Assembly (NCBI RefSeq): GCF_023159225.1
Contig: NC_063181.1
Coordinates: 23,896,073-23,960,072 of the forward strand
Direction of reading: 5' to 3'
DNA: 64,000 bases
Source: Perognathus longimembris pacificus
Lineage: Eukaryota; Chordata; Mammalia; Rodentia; Heteromyidae
Under the pieces are notes generated by a model that saw nothing but the letters and a program-made list of their open reading frames with translations, did not search any database and was not told the origin of the DNA. The translations under genes and the position numbers were made by a program. Every line of letters begins with the position of its first letter. Position 1 is the first letter of the stretch. Below are positions 53,508-64,000 of the stretch, in pieces.

Positions 53508-54110
53508 TCCTAGATCTTTATCTCCAACATTCATCTAGCTCCTTGAATCTTTCTCCCTCCAAGATAATAACATCTTTCCCTCTTGGGTCACATGATGGGT
53601 CATTTCTTCTTTGGTTCATTTTCTTTTGGGCACCCTGTGGTGACTTTGCTAGCCTTGGAAAGCCTGCCAACTTTGCAGTTAATACAGAACCTTAAGGCAC
53701 TTGAGTAATTCTTTTATTGTTACTGGAAACTTTGTGGCCAGAATAATTTGTCTAGGTTGATTTCCTTTCCTTGAAGCCTAGTAATTAATTTGTTTATTTT
53801 TTTTTGTTTTATTTTTAAGTTTGAGAAAAGTCTTTGATAATAGCCTGTGAAGTGCGAATGCAGAAGAAACGATGTCTGCTTCCAGGTATTGGTGGAGACG
53901 CTTGGATCTTGCTTGTATTTTTACCTGTCTCTTCAACACTTCCTCTTGTGTTGAAAAGGAACAGTCTAGTTGACAGTCTTTATGTCCTATTTTTAAATTT
54001 TCTAACTTTCTAATTTTCTTAGCTATTTTTAAATGTTCTTTCTAATTTTCTTAGTTATCTACTAGCCCTACTTCAGGAAGGGAGAAGTGGAAGAGGGAAA
54101 GCAGGAAGGA
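53508..54110. other. No gene seen; unassigned intronic DNA
   Basis: Nothing recognised. Confidence 0.45.
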
Positions 54111-54275
54111 TGCACTTTTAGCTGGGAATTGCTCTAAGCTCTAAGCACTTTATAGACATTGTCTCACACGCCCTTAGGGAGGTAACAGTTCTCTCTATAA
54201 AAGAGGAGACAGGTTCAGCATGAGTAAATGATCTATATTTTAACCTAGCAATTTGACCCAAGTCTGAGTTGTACC
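54111..54275 (-). mobile_element. MIR SINE
   Basis: CTAAGCACTTTATAGACATT, GTCTCACACGCCCTTAGGGA, AAAAGAGGAGACAGGTTCAG and GACCCAAGTCTGAGTTGTAC follow the inverted MIR order. Confidence 0.7.
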
Positions 54276-54437
54276 CTTTTAAAACTGTATTTCACTTCTA
54301 CTGGGTAAAGTAAGGCCAGACAGGCAGCAGTGCTTAGAATCTATAGAGGGTGCCATGGGAATTGGGGGGACTTACAAGGCCAGCTCTTGGCAGAAAGTGT
54401 TGTACAGTGCATGGTCAGATACTCTACCATGCTGCAT

Positions 54438-54512
54438 CTGGGATGTGGCTCAAATGGGATAGTATCTGCCTGGCAAGTACAATACCCTAAGTTCAAACCT
54501 CTGTACCTCCAA
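54438..54512 (+). mobile_element. ID-like fragment, diverged
   Basis: GATGTGGCTCAAATGGGATA, TCTGCCTGGCAAGTACAATA and AAGTTCAAACC keep the A- and B-box spacing of an ID element. Confidence 0.55.
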
Positions 54513-54549
54513 AGGGAAGAGAAAAGTAAGTATAGAAAAGAGAATAAAA

Positions 54550-54758
54550 GGGCTGGGGATATAGCCTAGTGGCAAGAGTGCCTGCCTCGGATACACGAGG
54601 CCCTAGGTTCGATTCCCCAGCACCACATATACAGAAAACGGCCAGAAGCGGCGCTGTGGCTCAAGTGGCGGAGTGCTAGCCTTGAGCGGGAAGAAGCCAG
54701 GGACAGTGCTCAAGCCCTGAGTCCAAGGCCCAGGGCTGGCCAAAAAAAAAAAAAAAAA
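54550..54758 (+). mobile_element. IDL-Geo dimeric SINE, youngest-looking copy, 16-bp target-site duplication
   Basis: Full dimer with many intact CpGs (AAGCGGCGCTGTGGCTC, AAGTGGCGGAGTGC) and GAGCGGGAAGAAGCC. AGAAAAGAGAATAAAA flanks it at 54,534-54,549 and 54,759-54,774. Intact CpGs and an exact duplication imply a recent insertion. Confidence 0.97.
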
Positions 54759-54934
54759 AGAAAAGAGAATAAAAGTTTCTTATAATAAGCAAGTTCTACT
54801 TTTGAAGAAGTCCACAAAAACAAAATTGTATGGATTGAGATTGCTCACTTAGCCTAATAGGACGAACTAAAAAATGCTTCTTTTGAAAAGATTGTGATCG
54901 ATGAATTGCCTTTCCTCTTTCTTCTTTAAAAAAA

Positions 54935-55165
54935 CTAATTGGTATTATCAAGGTGATACACAGAGGGTTTACAGTTACATAAGTCAGGTAAAGAGTACAT
55001 TTCTTTTTGGACAATGTCACCCCTTCCCTCGCTCTCTCCCACTTTTTTCCTTCCATCCTCACCCACAAGTTGTAGATTTCATTTTCAACATAGCGTCTAG
55101 TGAGTGCTGCTGCTGCGTTTGTTCACCTTTTGTCCCTACATTTCTGTGCTTCCCCTCCCCATAAA
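54935..55165 (-). mobile_element. L1 3'UTR tail fragment (older type)
   Basis: TTGGTATTATCAAGGTGATA, GTTACATAAGTCAGGTAAAG, a C/T-rich run (inverse of the purine tract) and CAACATAGCGTCTAGTGAGT. Same lineage as 3,489 and 21,381. Confidence 0.72.
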
Positions 55166-56010
55166 AGCAAATAAAAACAGCAACAAAGAAAAAACCTCTG
55201 GGTTTCTATTTCCTGGATAAAGTATTATATTTTAAATAACATTTTCTTCTTGCTATTAAGATTTGTAAAAATTGTTAGAAGAACTGATTTCTCAGGAAGA
55301 GTTGGCTATGAATGAATGACTTTCACATAACTCACTGGCATCTGTTAGAATGTGAATCTCTGCTGGCCAATCTGAAGATTAAGAGTGTAATCTACTAAAA
55401 AATGCTTTTGCTTTTAAGGAGAGAATGTGATTGTTTTTCTGTAACCCCTGACTCTGCACTCGAAGTGCTGAATGTATAAGTTCTGCTGAATGAAAGTGGA
55501 CCTTTGTCGTACTGTGAATATACTTTATTTTTCAGGGAGGGTGGGGATGGGATCCACTTTGCCCTCATGCAGAAAAGTCATCTGAGGATTTCAATTAAGA
55601 TGCTGCCTTCTCAACCCATGAAAGTTGAAAGCGATTCCCACTTATACGATCAATGATTCTGAAGCATAATTGGCATCTATATTCTACTTGCTTATATCAG
55701 CAGGCAAGTTAGAATGTGTCCTTCTTTTTAGATTGTAATTTCTTTAAAGCTGGAGACTACAAACCTCAGCTCATGTTTTCTACTACAATTCTCTACATCA
55801 TGTGGACTTACCCATGTAGCTTCTGTAGATCTGTAAGTGTAGCTAAGTACTAAATCAGTTGCATGTAGTAATTTTTAAATTATGATTTTAACATTGGGGA
55901 AGATGCCTAGTGTAGGGAAGGGTGAATTATGTTTGATTCCTTAGTGGATTTCTAGTGATATCGTACACTGGAAAAAAAAAAGATACATATTGCATCTCGG
56001 CAGTATGTGT
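55166..56010. other. No gene seen; possible L2-class remnant near 55,730
   Basis: AGATTGTAATTTCTTTAAAG and CTGGAGACTACAAACCTCAG loosely resemble the L2 3' region. Otherwise AT-rich. Confidence 0.4.
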
Positions 56011-56085
56011 GGCCAGGCATGGGGGCTCATGTCTGTAATTGCAGCTACTTGGAGGCAGAGATCTTGTGGACCTCTCAAGAAAAGA
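56011..56085 (+). mobile_element. B1-like fragment
   Basis: GGCCAGGCATGGGGGCTCAT, GTCTGTAATTGCAGCTACTT, GGAGGCAGAGATC. 5' half of a B1 only. Confidence 0.6.
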
Positions 56086-57759
56086 CCAACTTCTTTACAA
56101 CTTAGGAAAAAAAAAATCTCAGCGGAACATTGCATATGTGTGGGATAGAATGATTTGAAACTCAGACTACACAGAAATGCACATTTCAAGGGCTAAAGAC
56201 CAACTTGAAGTTACACTTGTATACATATATCCGTACACTTTGGGATAACTTCTTTTATTAAAAAATTGCCAATTTCCTGATAGCATCAAGATTTCCTACG
56301 GAAATCTTGCCGAGGAGATGGGCCCCATTGATATCTAAGTACCTCTGTCTGCCTTGAGAGGCTGTGGGTGTCATAAGCAGTCACTTTGTTTTTCTGACAC
56401 CTGCAGCTGTCTCTTTCATGGGTGTGTTTGTCAGTGGGCTATTGGGAGTTCAAGATGTGACCTTCTATTCTCATGCCTAGTCTACCCTTGACTAGCTCTG
56501 TAGGTTTGGAAGGTTAAATTAAAAAAAAAAATTACAAATGTAGCCATGTATTCGCTATCTTCTTAAAGCTTTGGATCTTGAGTATATAAAGCAGGATGCT
56601 TTGGGTTTTGTTTGTTTTGGTCTGCTTCCTTATGTACAGCAGCGCATACTTATTATGAATCATTACTTTTTGTATTTTGTGAAAGACTGACACTTCCTAC
56701 TTATGTTGGAAATTGCAGTTGGGGATTTTTAGACACCTAAGAGAACCCTGAAGCCAAAAGTCAAAAACACAGGGTGATTTAAATTTTTTTCTGCTCGTGG
56801 TTCTGTTGATTCCTAGCCCACATTTCCCAGTGCTAATCCAGCATAGCGTAATGACTTTATTTTCTCTTTAATTGTACCCAGAAGATAGTTGGGACCCTCC
56901 CTTGGCTGGGTGCCCATGTGGAGCATATGGTGCCTCTCAGAACGCAGAGAATGGCTTCATTTTCCTCTCTGGGAACAATAATAGGTTGGAAACCTGTATG
57001 AGCAGGCAGATCTTCTATAAAGCCCAAGTGAAAGTATTACATGGTGGTCTTCGTGCCAAAGCATGGCCAGAAAATCCCTTTCTACTCCCTGTTGGATGTT
57101 GTCACCCAGCCCTGACCTTGCCATGAAGGTCATGGCACACAGCTTCACCACACAGAAGTGTGTTGGTGTCTCAGAGGTTGAGTCTGGGCCTCTTAGGGAA
57201 GCTGTGATGGGAAGGCTGCAGCACCCCTTTCTCGGCAGTGAGTGCTCTGTCTAGGCAAAGGAGGGTTCCCTGTTCTTTTTTGGCAGTCTCCATTATTGCT
57301 TCCTCAAAGCCCCCATCCGGGTTCTTGACAGGCTAGGTGCTGAGCGTTGCTTCAGGAGGTCAGTGAATGGGAAGAACGGGGTAGTGATTCTTGCTCTGGA
57401 GCCTACTCCTAAGATGGGAGCGGATCTTAGGGCTCGGCACTCCCACCTTGCTCCTCACTGGAAAAGGATTTGAGGAGTATTTCCCAGCCAGGCTGGCCAA
57501 AGGCAGCTCCAGAGTTTAGGCTTTACCCTCCAGAGACTTCTTTTCTTCCCTGTCCCAGGCATCATTTCAGGGACTGGGTGTCTTAGCTACACATTGTCTT
57601 CACCATGCTGGACAAGCAGAGTCAAACCCCTGTCAACTACTGGTCAGCGAGGGAGCCCTGAGCCCTTCAAAGGTGTCAAACTGCACTGTTGCTTAAGACT
57701 AAGCTTTTAAAAGCTACTAGTTACTGCATATTTGATGTATCTTGAGTTCTGAAGTAACC
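56086..57759. other. No gene seen; unassigned intronic DNA
   Basis: 1.7 kb with no recognised repeat family or exon. Short frames near 56,872-57,254 on both strands have no domains. Confidence 0.45.
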
Positions 57760-57905
57760 CATTTAATTTATTATTTATATGGTACCATGCGAGGGGTTTC
57801 ATTGTGATGTAGTAAGGCATTACAATAGGCTCTGATCATTTATCCTTCTATTACTCTTTTAATCCTTTCCCCCTATTTCTTCTTTTCTCTTTCCCTCTCT
57901 TTCTA
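57760..57905 (-). mobile_element. Possible L1-related fragment
   Basis: GGGTTTCATTGTGATGTAGT, AATAGGCTCTGATCATTTAT, CCTTCTATTACTCTTTTAAT resembles inverted rodent L1-associated text. Weak match. Confidence 0.35.
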
Positions 57906-57982
57906 TTATATACACACATATGTATATGTATATGTCTTTCTACATATATGTACACATAACACACACATACACACACATATTT
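57906..57982. repeat. Imperfect (TA)n/(CA)n repeat
   Basis: Mixed TATA, TATG and ACAC units for about 75 bp. Confidence 0.85.
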
Positions 57983-58001
57983 CTAGACTGGTCCTGTACC
58001 A

Positions 58002-58133
58002 CTTGTCAGGCCTTACTCAGTCCTGGCTATTTTTGCTGATTATTTTGGAGATGGAGTCTGATGAACTTTTCTTCCTAGGCTCGCATCCAGCTTGGTCTTC
58101 CAGAGTTCAATCTCCTGAGTAGCTAGGATTTTG
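58002..58133 (-). mobile_element. B1-Geo SINE, truncated and diverged
   Basis: GATTATTTTGGAGATGGAGT, TTCAATCTCCTGAGTAGCTA and GGATT are the B1-like half. Only a scrap of Geo precedes it. Confidence 0.65.
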
Positions 58134-58419
58134 CAGTTAAATAAACTAGGCTTCATTCTGATCTACATGTATACTATACACAGCATAGAGATAGCACATT
58201 TCTCTGGGGTGCTGTGCCGCATAATGGAGTGTCAGAGAGCCCAGTGAACTCAGTGGTTGACTACATGAGACCACTGTTCCATTCAGTGTAGGTGTCTAGT
58301 GGACTAGCTTGTGTAAATATACTATGTGATGTGTGCATATTGAGAATATGGCCCTATTAATAAGCCACACATGCCTCAATGTTATGTATTTAATCTTTGC
58401 AGACACACCACAAGGGTCT
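58134..58419. other. No gene seen; unassigned intronic DNA
   Basis: Nothing recognised. Confidence 0.4.
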
Positions 58420-58530
58420 TCTTTTTCTCCCCAGTTGATAAGAGGCTGAACTTAAGAGGGATTAAGTATCTTGAGGTGAGCTGAGAACAGAGTGGTCTAG
58501 CTGAGACTCATCCAGATCCAGCCAGCTCCA
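58420..58530 (-). mobile_element. MIR SINE fragment
   Basis: CCAGTTGATAAGAGGCTGAA, GGGATTAAGTATCTTGAGG and GAACAGAGTGGTCTAGCTGA fit the inverted MIR core. Confidence 0.5.
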
Positions 58531-58649
58531 TGGCCTAAGCCTTCGCCACAGGGCCTCAGCCTGGCCTAGGTCTTCTCACAGGTGGACCTGGGTTCTTACT
58601 ACCTGCCCTGGCTTTCCTGGCAGCCATCAGTTGCTCTTTAAACTATTCA

Positions 58650-58900
58650 TTTGATTTTACCTTTGAGGATGAATGGATATTACAATGGTCTCTCTGTGTT
58701 TTTGAAACTCCGTGGTCTGGAGGCCATGTCTCTCTGGAAGATCGTCTGTAGATTGTTCAAGGCAGATGGTGCAGTACAAGGTTGCCTTCCCACCAGCCCA
58801 TCTCGTGCTTCAGTCTCACAACCCAGAAAACAAGGAGATCTGGAATTCTGCCTCTCTGGTCTCTCGCCGAGTCAGGGCTTATGAGGAGTCACCAGAAGTT
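58650..58900 (-). mobile_element. LTR-like repeat fragment, related to 60,165
   Basis: GTGGTCTGGAGGCCATGTCT, AGATTGTTCAAGGCAGATGG and the following text parallel 60,166-60,260 (GGTTTGGAGGCCATGGATGC, AGATTGTCCATGGCAGATTA). Two copies of one old repeat, perhaps MaLR-like. Confidence 0.5.
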
Positions 58901-60045
58901 TGACTACTAGAAGTTAGAGCAAAGTGTGTGTCTAAAGTTCAAAGAGGGGCAACAGCAGTCCTGAAGAGAGTCCTGAAGAGGGCATCTGGCAGACAGCTGC
59001 AGCAGATGGGAGATTCTTCTGATGAGCAGGGGATTCCATTGTGATGACTTCCAGGGTTTCTTTCCAGGCTTTTTCTGGGCTCTTTCATTTGCTCCTAGAG
59101 ACTGCAAGTGCTCTAGGGCAAGGATTTGGTCCTTTGGCACGTTGTCACAGTAGTATGGGATGGTGGAGACTGAAGTTAAAAGTAGTGCAGCCTTGTCCAT
59201 CAAATGCAGCCCCAGGCAGCGATCTTTTCTCCCGATAGGCAGACATGTATAGCCATGTACCTTGTGAAACCCATGAGAGCTTTTGTGAGAAGGATTTTAC
59301 AAGACACATTTTGCTATGTTATTGCACGTTTATGTAATGGTTTTGCTGGGTTTCATTTTATAGATGGTCACTTACTTGAAAATAATTTTGAGATGAAAGC
59401 AATCTGCTAATAAATTCAGAATGGGATAGCACAGGAGAAAAATAGATACTCTCCCAAAAGTTTTACATTTCTTTCTTTCTGGATCATAAAGCTAATAAAA
59501 TAATTTTACCAGCTCCAGTGTTTCTCATATTTTAATTAATTATTTCTTACCCATATTAAACTTCTACTAGGTCTTATTTTATCCTAAGTCATAGGCTTTG
59601 GGTAAATACCTTAGGTAAGTTTCAGTTACATGTGATGTGAAAAAAGGCATAAAAATAGAATAACTATCCATGTTGATAAACTTTCAAGAACATCTGAAAC
59701 AAATAGCTCCAAAATATTATTGTAAGTTAGTAGGGAAAAATTGGTTTCTTCTTGACGGACTGATAGCATAACTTTATATTGATTGGCCTTATGGGATAAA
59801 CTTCACAGGGAAGCAAAGAGAGAAATGTGCAATTTATGTAAATAGGAAAGCATTTTATGTAAACAACAAGTATTTGTGCTAGCTGGGCATTGCAGTGCAT
59901 GTTATATGATGCCCAGGTTCCAGGCCCTGTATGGACACAGATGATGGCATGCATGTAATCGTCGACATCAGAGAATGCTGGCTTCACTGGGATTCACGAG
60001 ACAGTCTACTACTGTGGGTAAGTGCCAAAATGAGATGCCAGGTGT
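58901..60045. other. No gene seen; unassigned intronic DNA
   Basis: GTCCTGAAGAGA/GTCCTGAAGAGG is a small tandem pair near 58,958-58,981. The minus frame of 98 codons at 58,907-59,203 has no known domain. Confidence 0.45.
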
Positions 60046-60560
60046 TGTAAGTCAGCTTTCCATTGCTGTGGCATATTACCTGAGGCAAGCAGCTTAAACA
60101 GAAGAAAGACTTATTTTTGGCCAACAGTTTGTAGGTCTTCTTTCTTTAAAAAAAAATTCTATGGTTTGGAGGCCATGGATGCCTGCAAGTAGATTGTCCA
60201 TGGCAGATTATGTAGTAAAAAACTTTGTTTCCACTGGGAAGACAAGTGGGATCTGGCACAGAGGTTTGAGTTGTTTTAGCTCATGCTCGCTTAGTTTCCA
60301 TGTTTTAGGCTTGTGATGAGGCAGACCATCATGGTGTACAGTACTGGGTGGAGGAAAGCTGTCCACCTCATGGCAGCCAGGAAGTAAAGAAAGAGGAAGG
60401 GGCGAGGGTGCCACTATCATCTTCAAGGGTGCCTCCGTAGTGACTCACTTCTTCCAATTAGGTCCTACCCCTAGAGGTTCCACCATCTTCCAATAGCACC
60501 ATCAACCAGGGACTAAGCCTTTTACACATGGGTCTGTGGGAGACTCCAGATCCAAACCAT
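60046..60560 (-). mobile_element. LTR-like interspersed repeat, nearly full length
   Basis: GTCAGCTTTCCATTGCTGTG, TTGTGATGAGGCAGACCATC, CCACCTCATGGCAGCCAGGA, GAGGTTCCACCATCTTCCAA and CAGATCCAAACCATAGC form the collinear text of a widespread mammalian repeat. By its structure I take it as an inverted MaLR-like LTR, but the family name is uncertain. Confidence 0.65.
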
Positions 60561-60877
60561 AGCACCACACAAGGCCCATGTGGAAAGATGTGGAACACCG
60601 CAGCTAGGCTGGATGGTCAGGGTGGTACACAAGTTGTCTGTCTTCCTGTTCTACAAATCTGGAATGTTCTTCAGGTCCCCTCTCTCTTTACATGGCCTTG
60701 GGCTTGGAGACAGAAGAAACATTGTAGATTCCCTTTGGCTTTCAGGAACTAAAGAAGCTGCACACCATTGCTAAGAAGAGGAGAAGGTAGAGCTGAGGGT
60801 TACACTCTCCTCATAGTATCAACAGGTCAATAGTGGACAGTGGGGGTAGCTGGGCCATTTTCATTTGGGGATCCTTT
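60561..60877. other. No gene seen; unassigned intronic DNA
   Basis: Nothing recognised. Confidence 0.4.
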
Positions 60878-61033
60878 TTTTTTCTTTTCCTTCATTCCTT
60901 CTCTCCCTCCCTTTTTTCTTCCCTCCCTCCCTTTCTCCTTCCCTCCCTTCTTCCCTTCCTCTCTCCTTCCTTCCTCCCTCCCTCCTTCCCTCCCTGCCTC
61001 CCTCTTTTCCTTCCTCCCTTCCTTCTTTTCTTC
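60878..61033. repeat. (CCTT)n polypyrimidine tract
   Basis: About 155 bp of C and T in irregular CCTT/CCCT units. Mirror frames on both strands are artefacts. Confidence 0.96.
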
Positions 61034-61126
61034 ATTTTCTTGGTAATATGTCACTATGTAGCCCAAGGTAAACTTTAACTCTCAAGTTCTGGGATCACAG
61101 GCATATACCGCTACACCAAGTGTGCC
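61034..61126 (-). mobile_element. B1 SINE fragment
   Basis: CACTATGTAGCCCAAGGTAA, TCAAGTTCTGGGATCACAGG, ATACCGCTACACCAAG. Inverted B1 without Geo, its tail side facing the pyrimidine tract. Confidence 0.7.
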
Positions 61127-61141
61127 TCTCCCCCCCACTTT

Positions 61142-61382
61142 TCTTTTGTCAGTCCTGGGGCTTGAATTCTGGGCTTGGGTACTGTCCCTGGGCTTCTTTT
61201 GCTCAAGGCACATGCTGTACCACTTGAGCCACAGTGCCACTTCTAGCTTTTTAATTTTTGAGTAGTAGTGGAGATAAGAGTCTCATGGAGTTTTCTTCTT
61301 GGGCTGGCTTTGAACCACGAACCTCAGATCTCAGCCTCCTGAGTAGCTAGGATGACAGGCATGAGCCCCTGGCACCAGGCTC
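61142..61382 (-). mobile_element. B1-Geo composite SINE
   Basis: GTCAGTCCTGGGGCTTGAAT to GAGCCCCTGGCACCAGGC, both halves inverted. Confidence 0.9.
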
Positions 61383-64000
61383 ACATGGAATTGGATAGGC
61401 TATGAATGAGGAAGAAAGGAGGTGGCCTGAAGAGGGAGCAGCAACTTGGAAAAGGTCTCTAAGGCACCTAGGAGCAAGGTGGTGGGTCTGGGGCCAGTTA
61501 GGAGCTGGCCCTTTCCTTGGTTGGGCTGCACTCCTGTTGGGAATGGCAGCAGTCAGATCACCCTATGTCCTAGTACTTCATCAGACCAGTGAATATACGT
61601 ACATTGGGCATTAGGCAGCCTTTGGCCAAATGAAGAGGGGCTTGGCTGCAGGTCTGGAGTCAGCCATACAGGGAGCTAATAACGGTGGCTACTTGTGTTC
61701 TATCAGTGTGTATATAAGAAGATCTGTGCCCTGACAATACAGGTTGCACATGATCACTTCCTTTCTCTCTAGGGTTTATTGTAAAGTTCTAAACTCTTGT
61801 TGCAGCGGGTAGCCTCAGTCTAGTGGAGGGTCAGTAGGGTGGGACTAGGTGGTCGTTTGAGTGGATAGCAAACAGAAGGTTAAACTGGATGCAGGAATTG
61901 GAAAACAGCTTCGGCTCCAGAACAGAGGTGGGTGTGACAAAACCCATGTTCCAGGACATTCATTGGTAAGGAGAATATCAGTGGGTGGCAATGAAAGCAG
62001 GAGCAATCTATCCTTGGGTCCTTGGTCATCTGACTTCATTTGTTCCTTCCTGTTTGTCTAATCTAGAAGTTCTGTGTCTTCAGCACATCAGAGACTGACC
62101 TAGAGCTGGTTTTACTCATATAAAAAGAAAAACCCTATTTTCTTGTGATGAAAAGGAATGATGTAATAAACTACTTACTTGGCTTCTAGGATGTCAACAC
62201 TGTTAGCATTTCCCTAACCTCAGATCCTCAGCTCCTCCCACTAGCCCCCAGATCCACCCATACCTAATGAGCCACTCCTACTCACTACCACCTACTTTCC
62301 CTTTAGCCCCAGAGAGAGAGAAGTTGCCACCTGGATTAGGTGCAGCGCCATGTAGCTCCCTCTCCCGTGGGAACTATGGCCCCACTAATAAACTTCCTTA
62401 TGAACCTTCTGTCTGTGGTTATCTCCACATGGTCCTCTGGGATGGCCAGGACATATGCTTTCAAACTCCAAGCTCATCTTTCCATCTGTATAACCACCTC
62501 CTCCGCTGCTGCCATTTTGGGTTACTTTGAAGTGAATTACATGTATCACTTCATTTGTAAATATAGATCTAAAAGACGTTGGTTTATTCTATTTTTCTTT
62601 AGAATCACATTTAAAAATATAGGTCAATCCTTTCTTAATATGAACTCTCCATAGTGTTTAAATATCTCTGATGCATGAGTATCTTTTTCCAGCTCATTTG
62701 ATCAAATCAGGATTCAAGTAACAGCCTAGTTTTTGGTAATGATTTGAAAGCAAAGCACCTGAAAGTTTTGTTTGCCTACTACACTTCATTCAGCTAATAG
62801 TTGTGTCTGTTCCTCGAGGCACACAGCTAGAGGATAGTGAAAGATATTTTTAAGGAGCTGTCACCAGTCATGCTGACTGATGGGACTCAGAAAAGCACCC
62901 AATGTTGGCTCATTTTGCCCCCAAAGTTATGAATTGGGTGAGTGACAACACAGGATAGAGCTCTTGACAGAGATAGGAAAGATGGATGGAAGACATGCTA
63001 GGTATGTCTTGGATATGAGTTTAGAATCTTCGTTGTTTTTCTTCTGTCATGCACGTCTGTTTTCTGCTCTTTGTTTCTCTGCCTTTCCACTTATTTCTCC
63101 TTTAAGTGGCATGTGGGAAGTCTCAATGTCCTCCTCCTTTTTTTTTTTTTTAAAAGATAGGCATTTAATGGATGACAGTGTCTTTGAGTAAAGTAAACCA
63201 ACATAGTTTGGTAGATCCATGCATTTTTAGGCAAAATCCCCTGGTAACAGATTTTATATCTAAGGCATTTGTGGGGTTTTTTTTTTTTTTTTTTGGTCTG
63301 GCTCTGTATATTGCAAGCCATCTTCTCAAATGAGCAAGCATTCAGAGTAACCAGAAAGATGAAATTGTGTGGAATATTCTTGTTTGCTTTGCAATTATGT
63401 ATCTCTTTCTTCTGGGGACCTTTGCTAACTTCAAAGTAAAGCATTATGATTTACCTCCAGCTTGCTGGAATTCTTTGCTCTTATTTAGCCAAGGTCACTC
63501 TCTGTAATAAGACATAGAATCATGGGGAGGTTAGAAAAATCTGCTCCTGAAACCAAACCTGCTGCTACAGACATATGTGTTTCATCAAGCACATTTGAGG
63601 TTGTAACAGGCATGGTGCCTGTTAACTCTGGTGCCAACCAGGGATTAGACTAGCAATTTGCTTATTCAGCTGTTTTATAAGATCCTTTATAAGGTTGACT
63701 AATTTTCTCCATAGTTATCTTGCCAACCAACATTAAGAAACAAGAGATTTATGAAATAAACTTTTCACTAGGGTTTTGTTTCCCCTTCCCCTTGATCTAC
63801 CATCTTTTTATTTGGTTACAGAAATTATATTGACACAGACAGGGTTATGTCTCCATAATTTTTCATGCTCAATTATAATTATTTTCAAAACTGGATCATG
63901 AAACAACTAGATTTTTTTTTGTGTGTGAGATATTTACTTAATCTGATGTGCTTTGAAATGTAGCTTCAGAATCCAGGTTCTTATTTTTTATTTATTTATT
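61383..64000. other. No gene seen; unassigned intronic DNA to the window end
   Basis: 2.6 kb with no recognised family. T-runs at 63,139-63,151 and 63,279-63,296. Frames of 60-117 codons carry no domain I know. Any STOX2 exon 2 must lie further right. Confidence 0.45.

Larger units (their letters stand above)
42336..64000 (+). other. STOX2: Presumed first large intron of the STOX2-like gene (continues beyond window)
   Basis: The donor GTGAGT at 42,336 opens it. I looked for the next exon (expected to continue the winged helix with a QSQFIPLGE-like motif) and found none in any frame. The interval holds repeats and unassigned DNA only. The intron end is outside the window. Confidence 0.65.

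Overview
The window is ordinary mammalian nuclear DNA from a rodent of the superfamily Geomyoidea (kangaroo rats, pocket mice, pocket gophers). The order follows from dense tRNA-derived ID, 7SL-derived B1 and L1 copies. The superfamily follows from many copies of a dimeric SINE whose left half is ID-like and whose right half is the Geo monomer; IDL-Geo SINEs are, as I recall from the literature, restricted to Geomyoidea. There are no operons, phages or CRISPR arrays. Most open frames here are accidental or lie in repeats.

One gene is well supported. A CpG island at about 41,165-43,145 holds the 5' coding exon of a plus-strand Storkhead-box gene, best matched to STOX2. The start codon is at 41984 and a consensus splice donor follows 42335, inside a glycine codon. 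An upstream donor (41714) and acceptor (ending 41916) suggest a 203-bp 5'UTR intron. Splicing it would join a 23-codon uORF ending 30 nt before the start codon. The rest of the right side (42,336-64,000) reads as the first part of a large intron; I see no further STOX exon.

The left 41 kb looks intergenic or distal upstream. At 1-2552 is a decayed plus-strand L1 (ORF2 plus 3'UTR). At 33,505-35,001 is a younger 5'-truncated L1 whose last 321 ORF2 codons are open. Several isolated L1 3'UTR tails occur. Old antisense L1M copies lie at 5.8-7.3, 10.5-10.9 and 29.3-31.8 kb; the last is a nested stack containing a MER5A-like fragment and several SINEs. MIR copies, MaLR-type LTR fragments and a hAT-type fragment make up the older layer. 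About 40 SINEs are scattered throughout, some with exact target-site duplications. An unidentified GC-rich block with a short A-tract lies at 16.26-16.63 kb.

The most interesting signals are the modular use of the Geo monomer (with ID-like, with B1-like, or alone) and its tRNA-like A and B boxes; the abutment of many microsatellites on Geo 3' tails; the upstream intron and uORF of the STOX-like gene; and two pairs of similar, unassigned segments (2.68/20.08 kb and 23.4/24.8 kb). I found no convincing evidence of a new molecular system. All repeat assignments are by eye, without database search.
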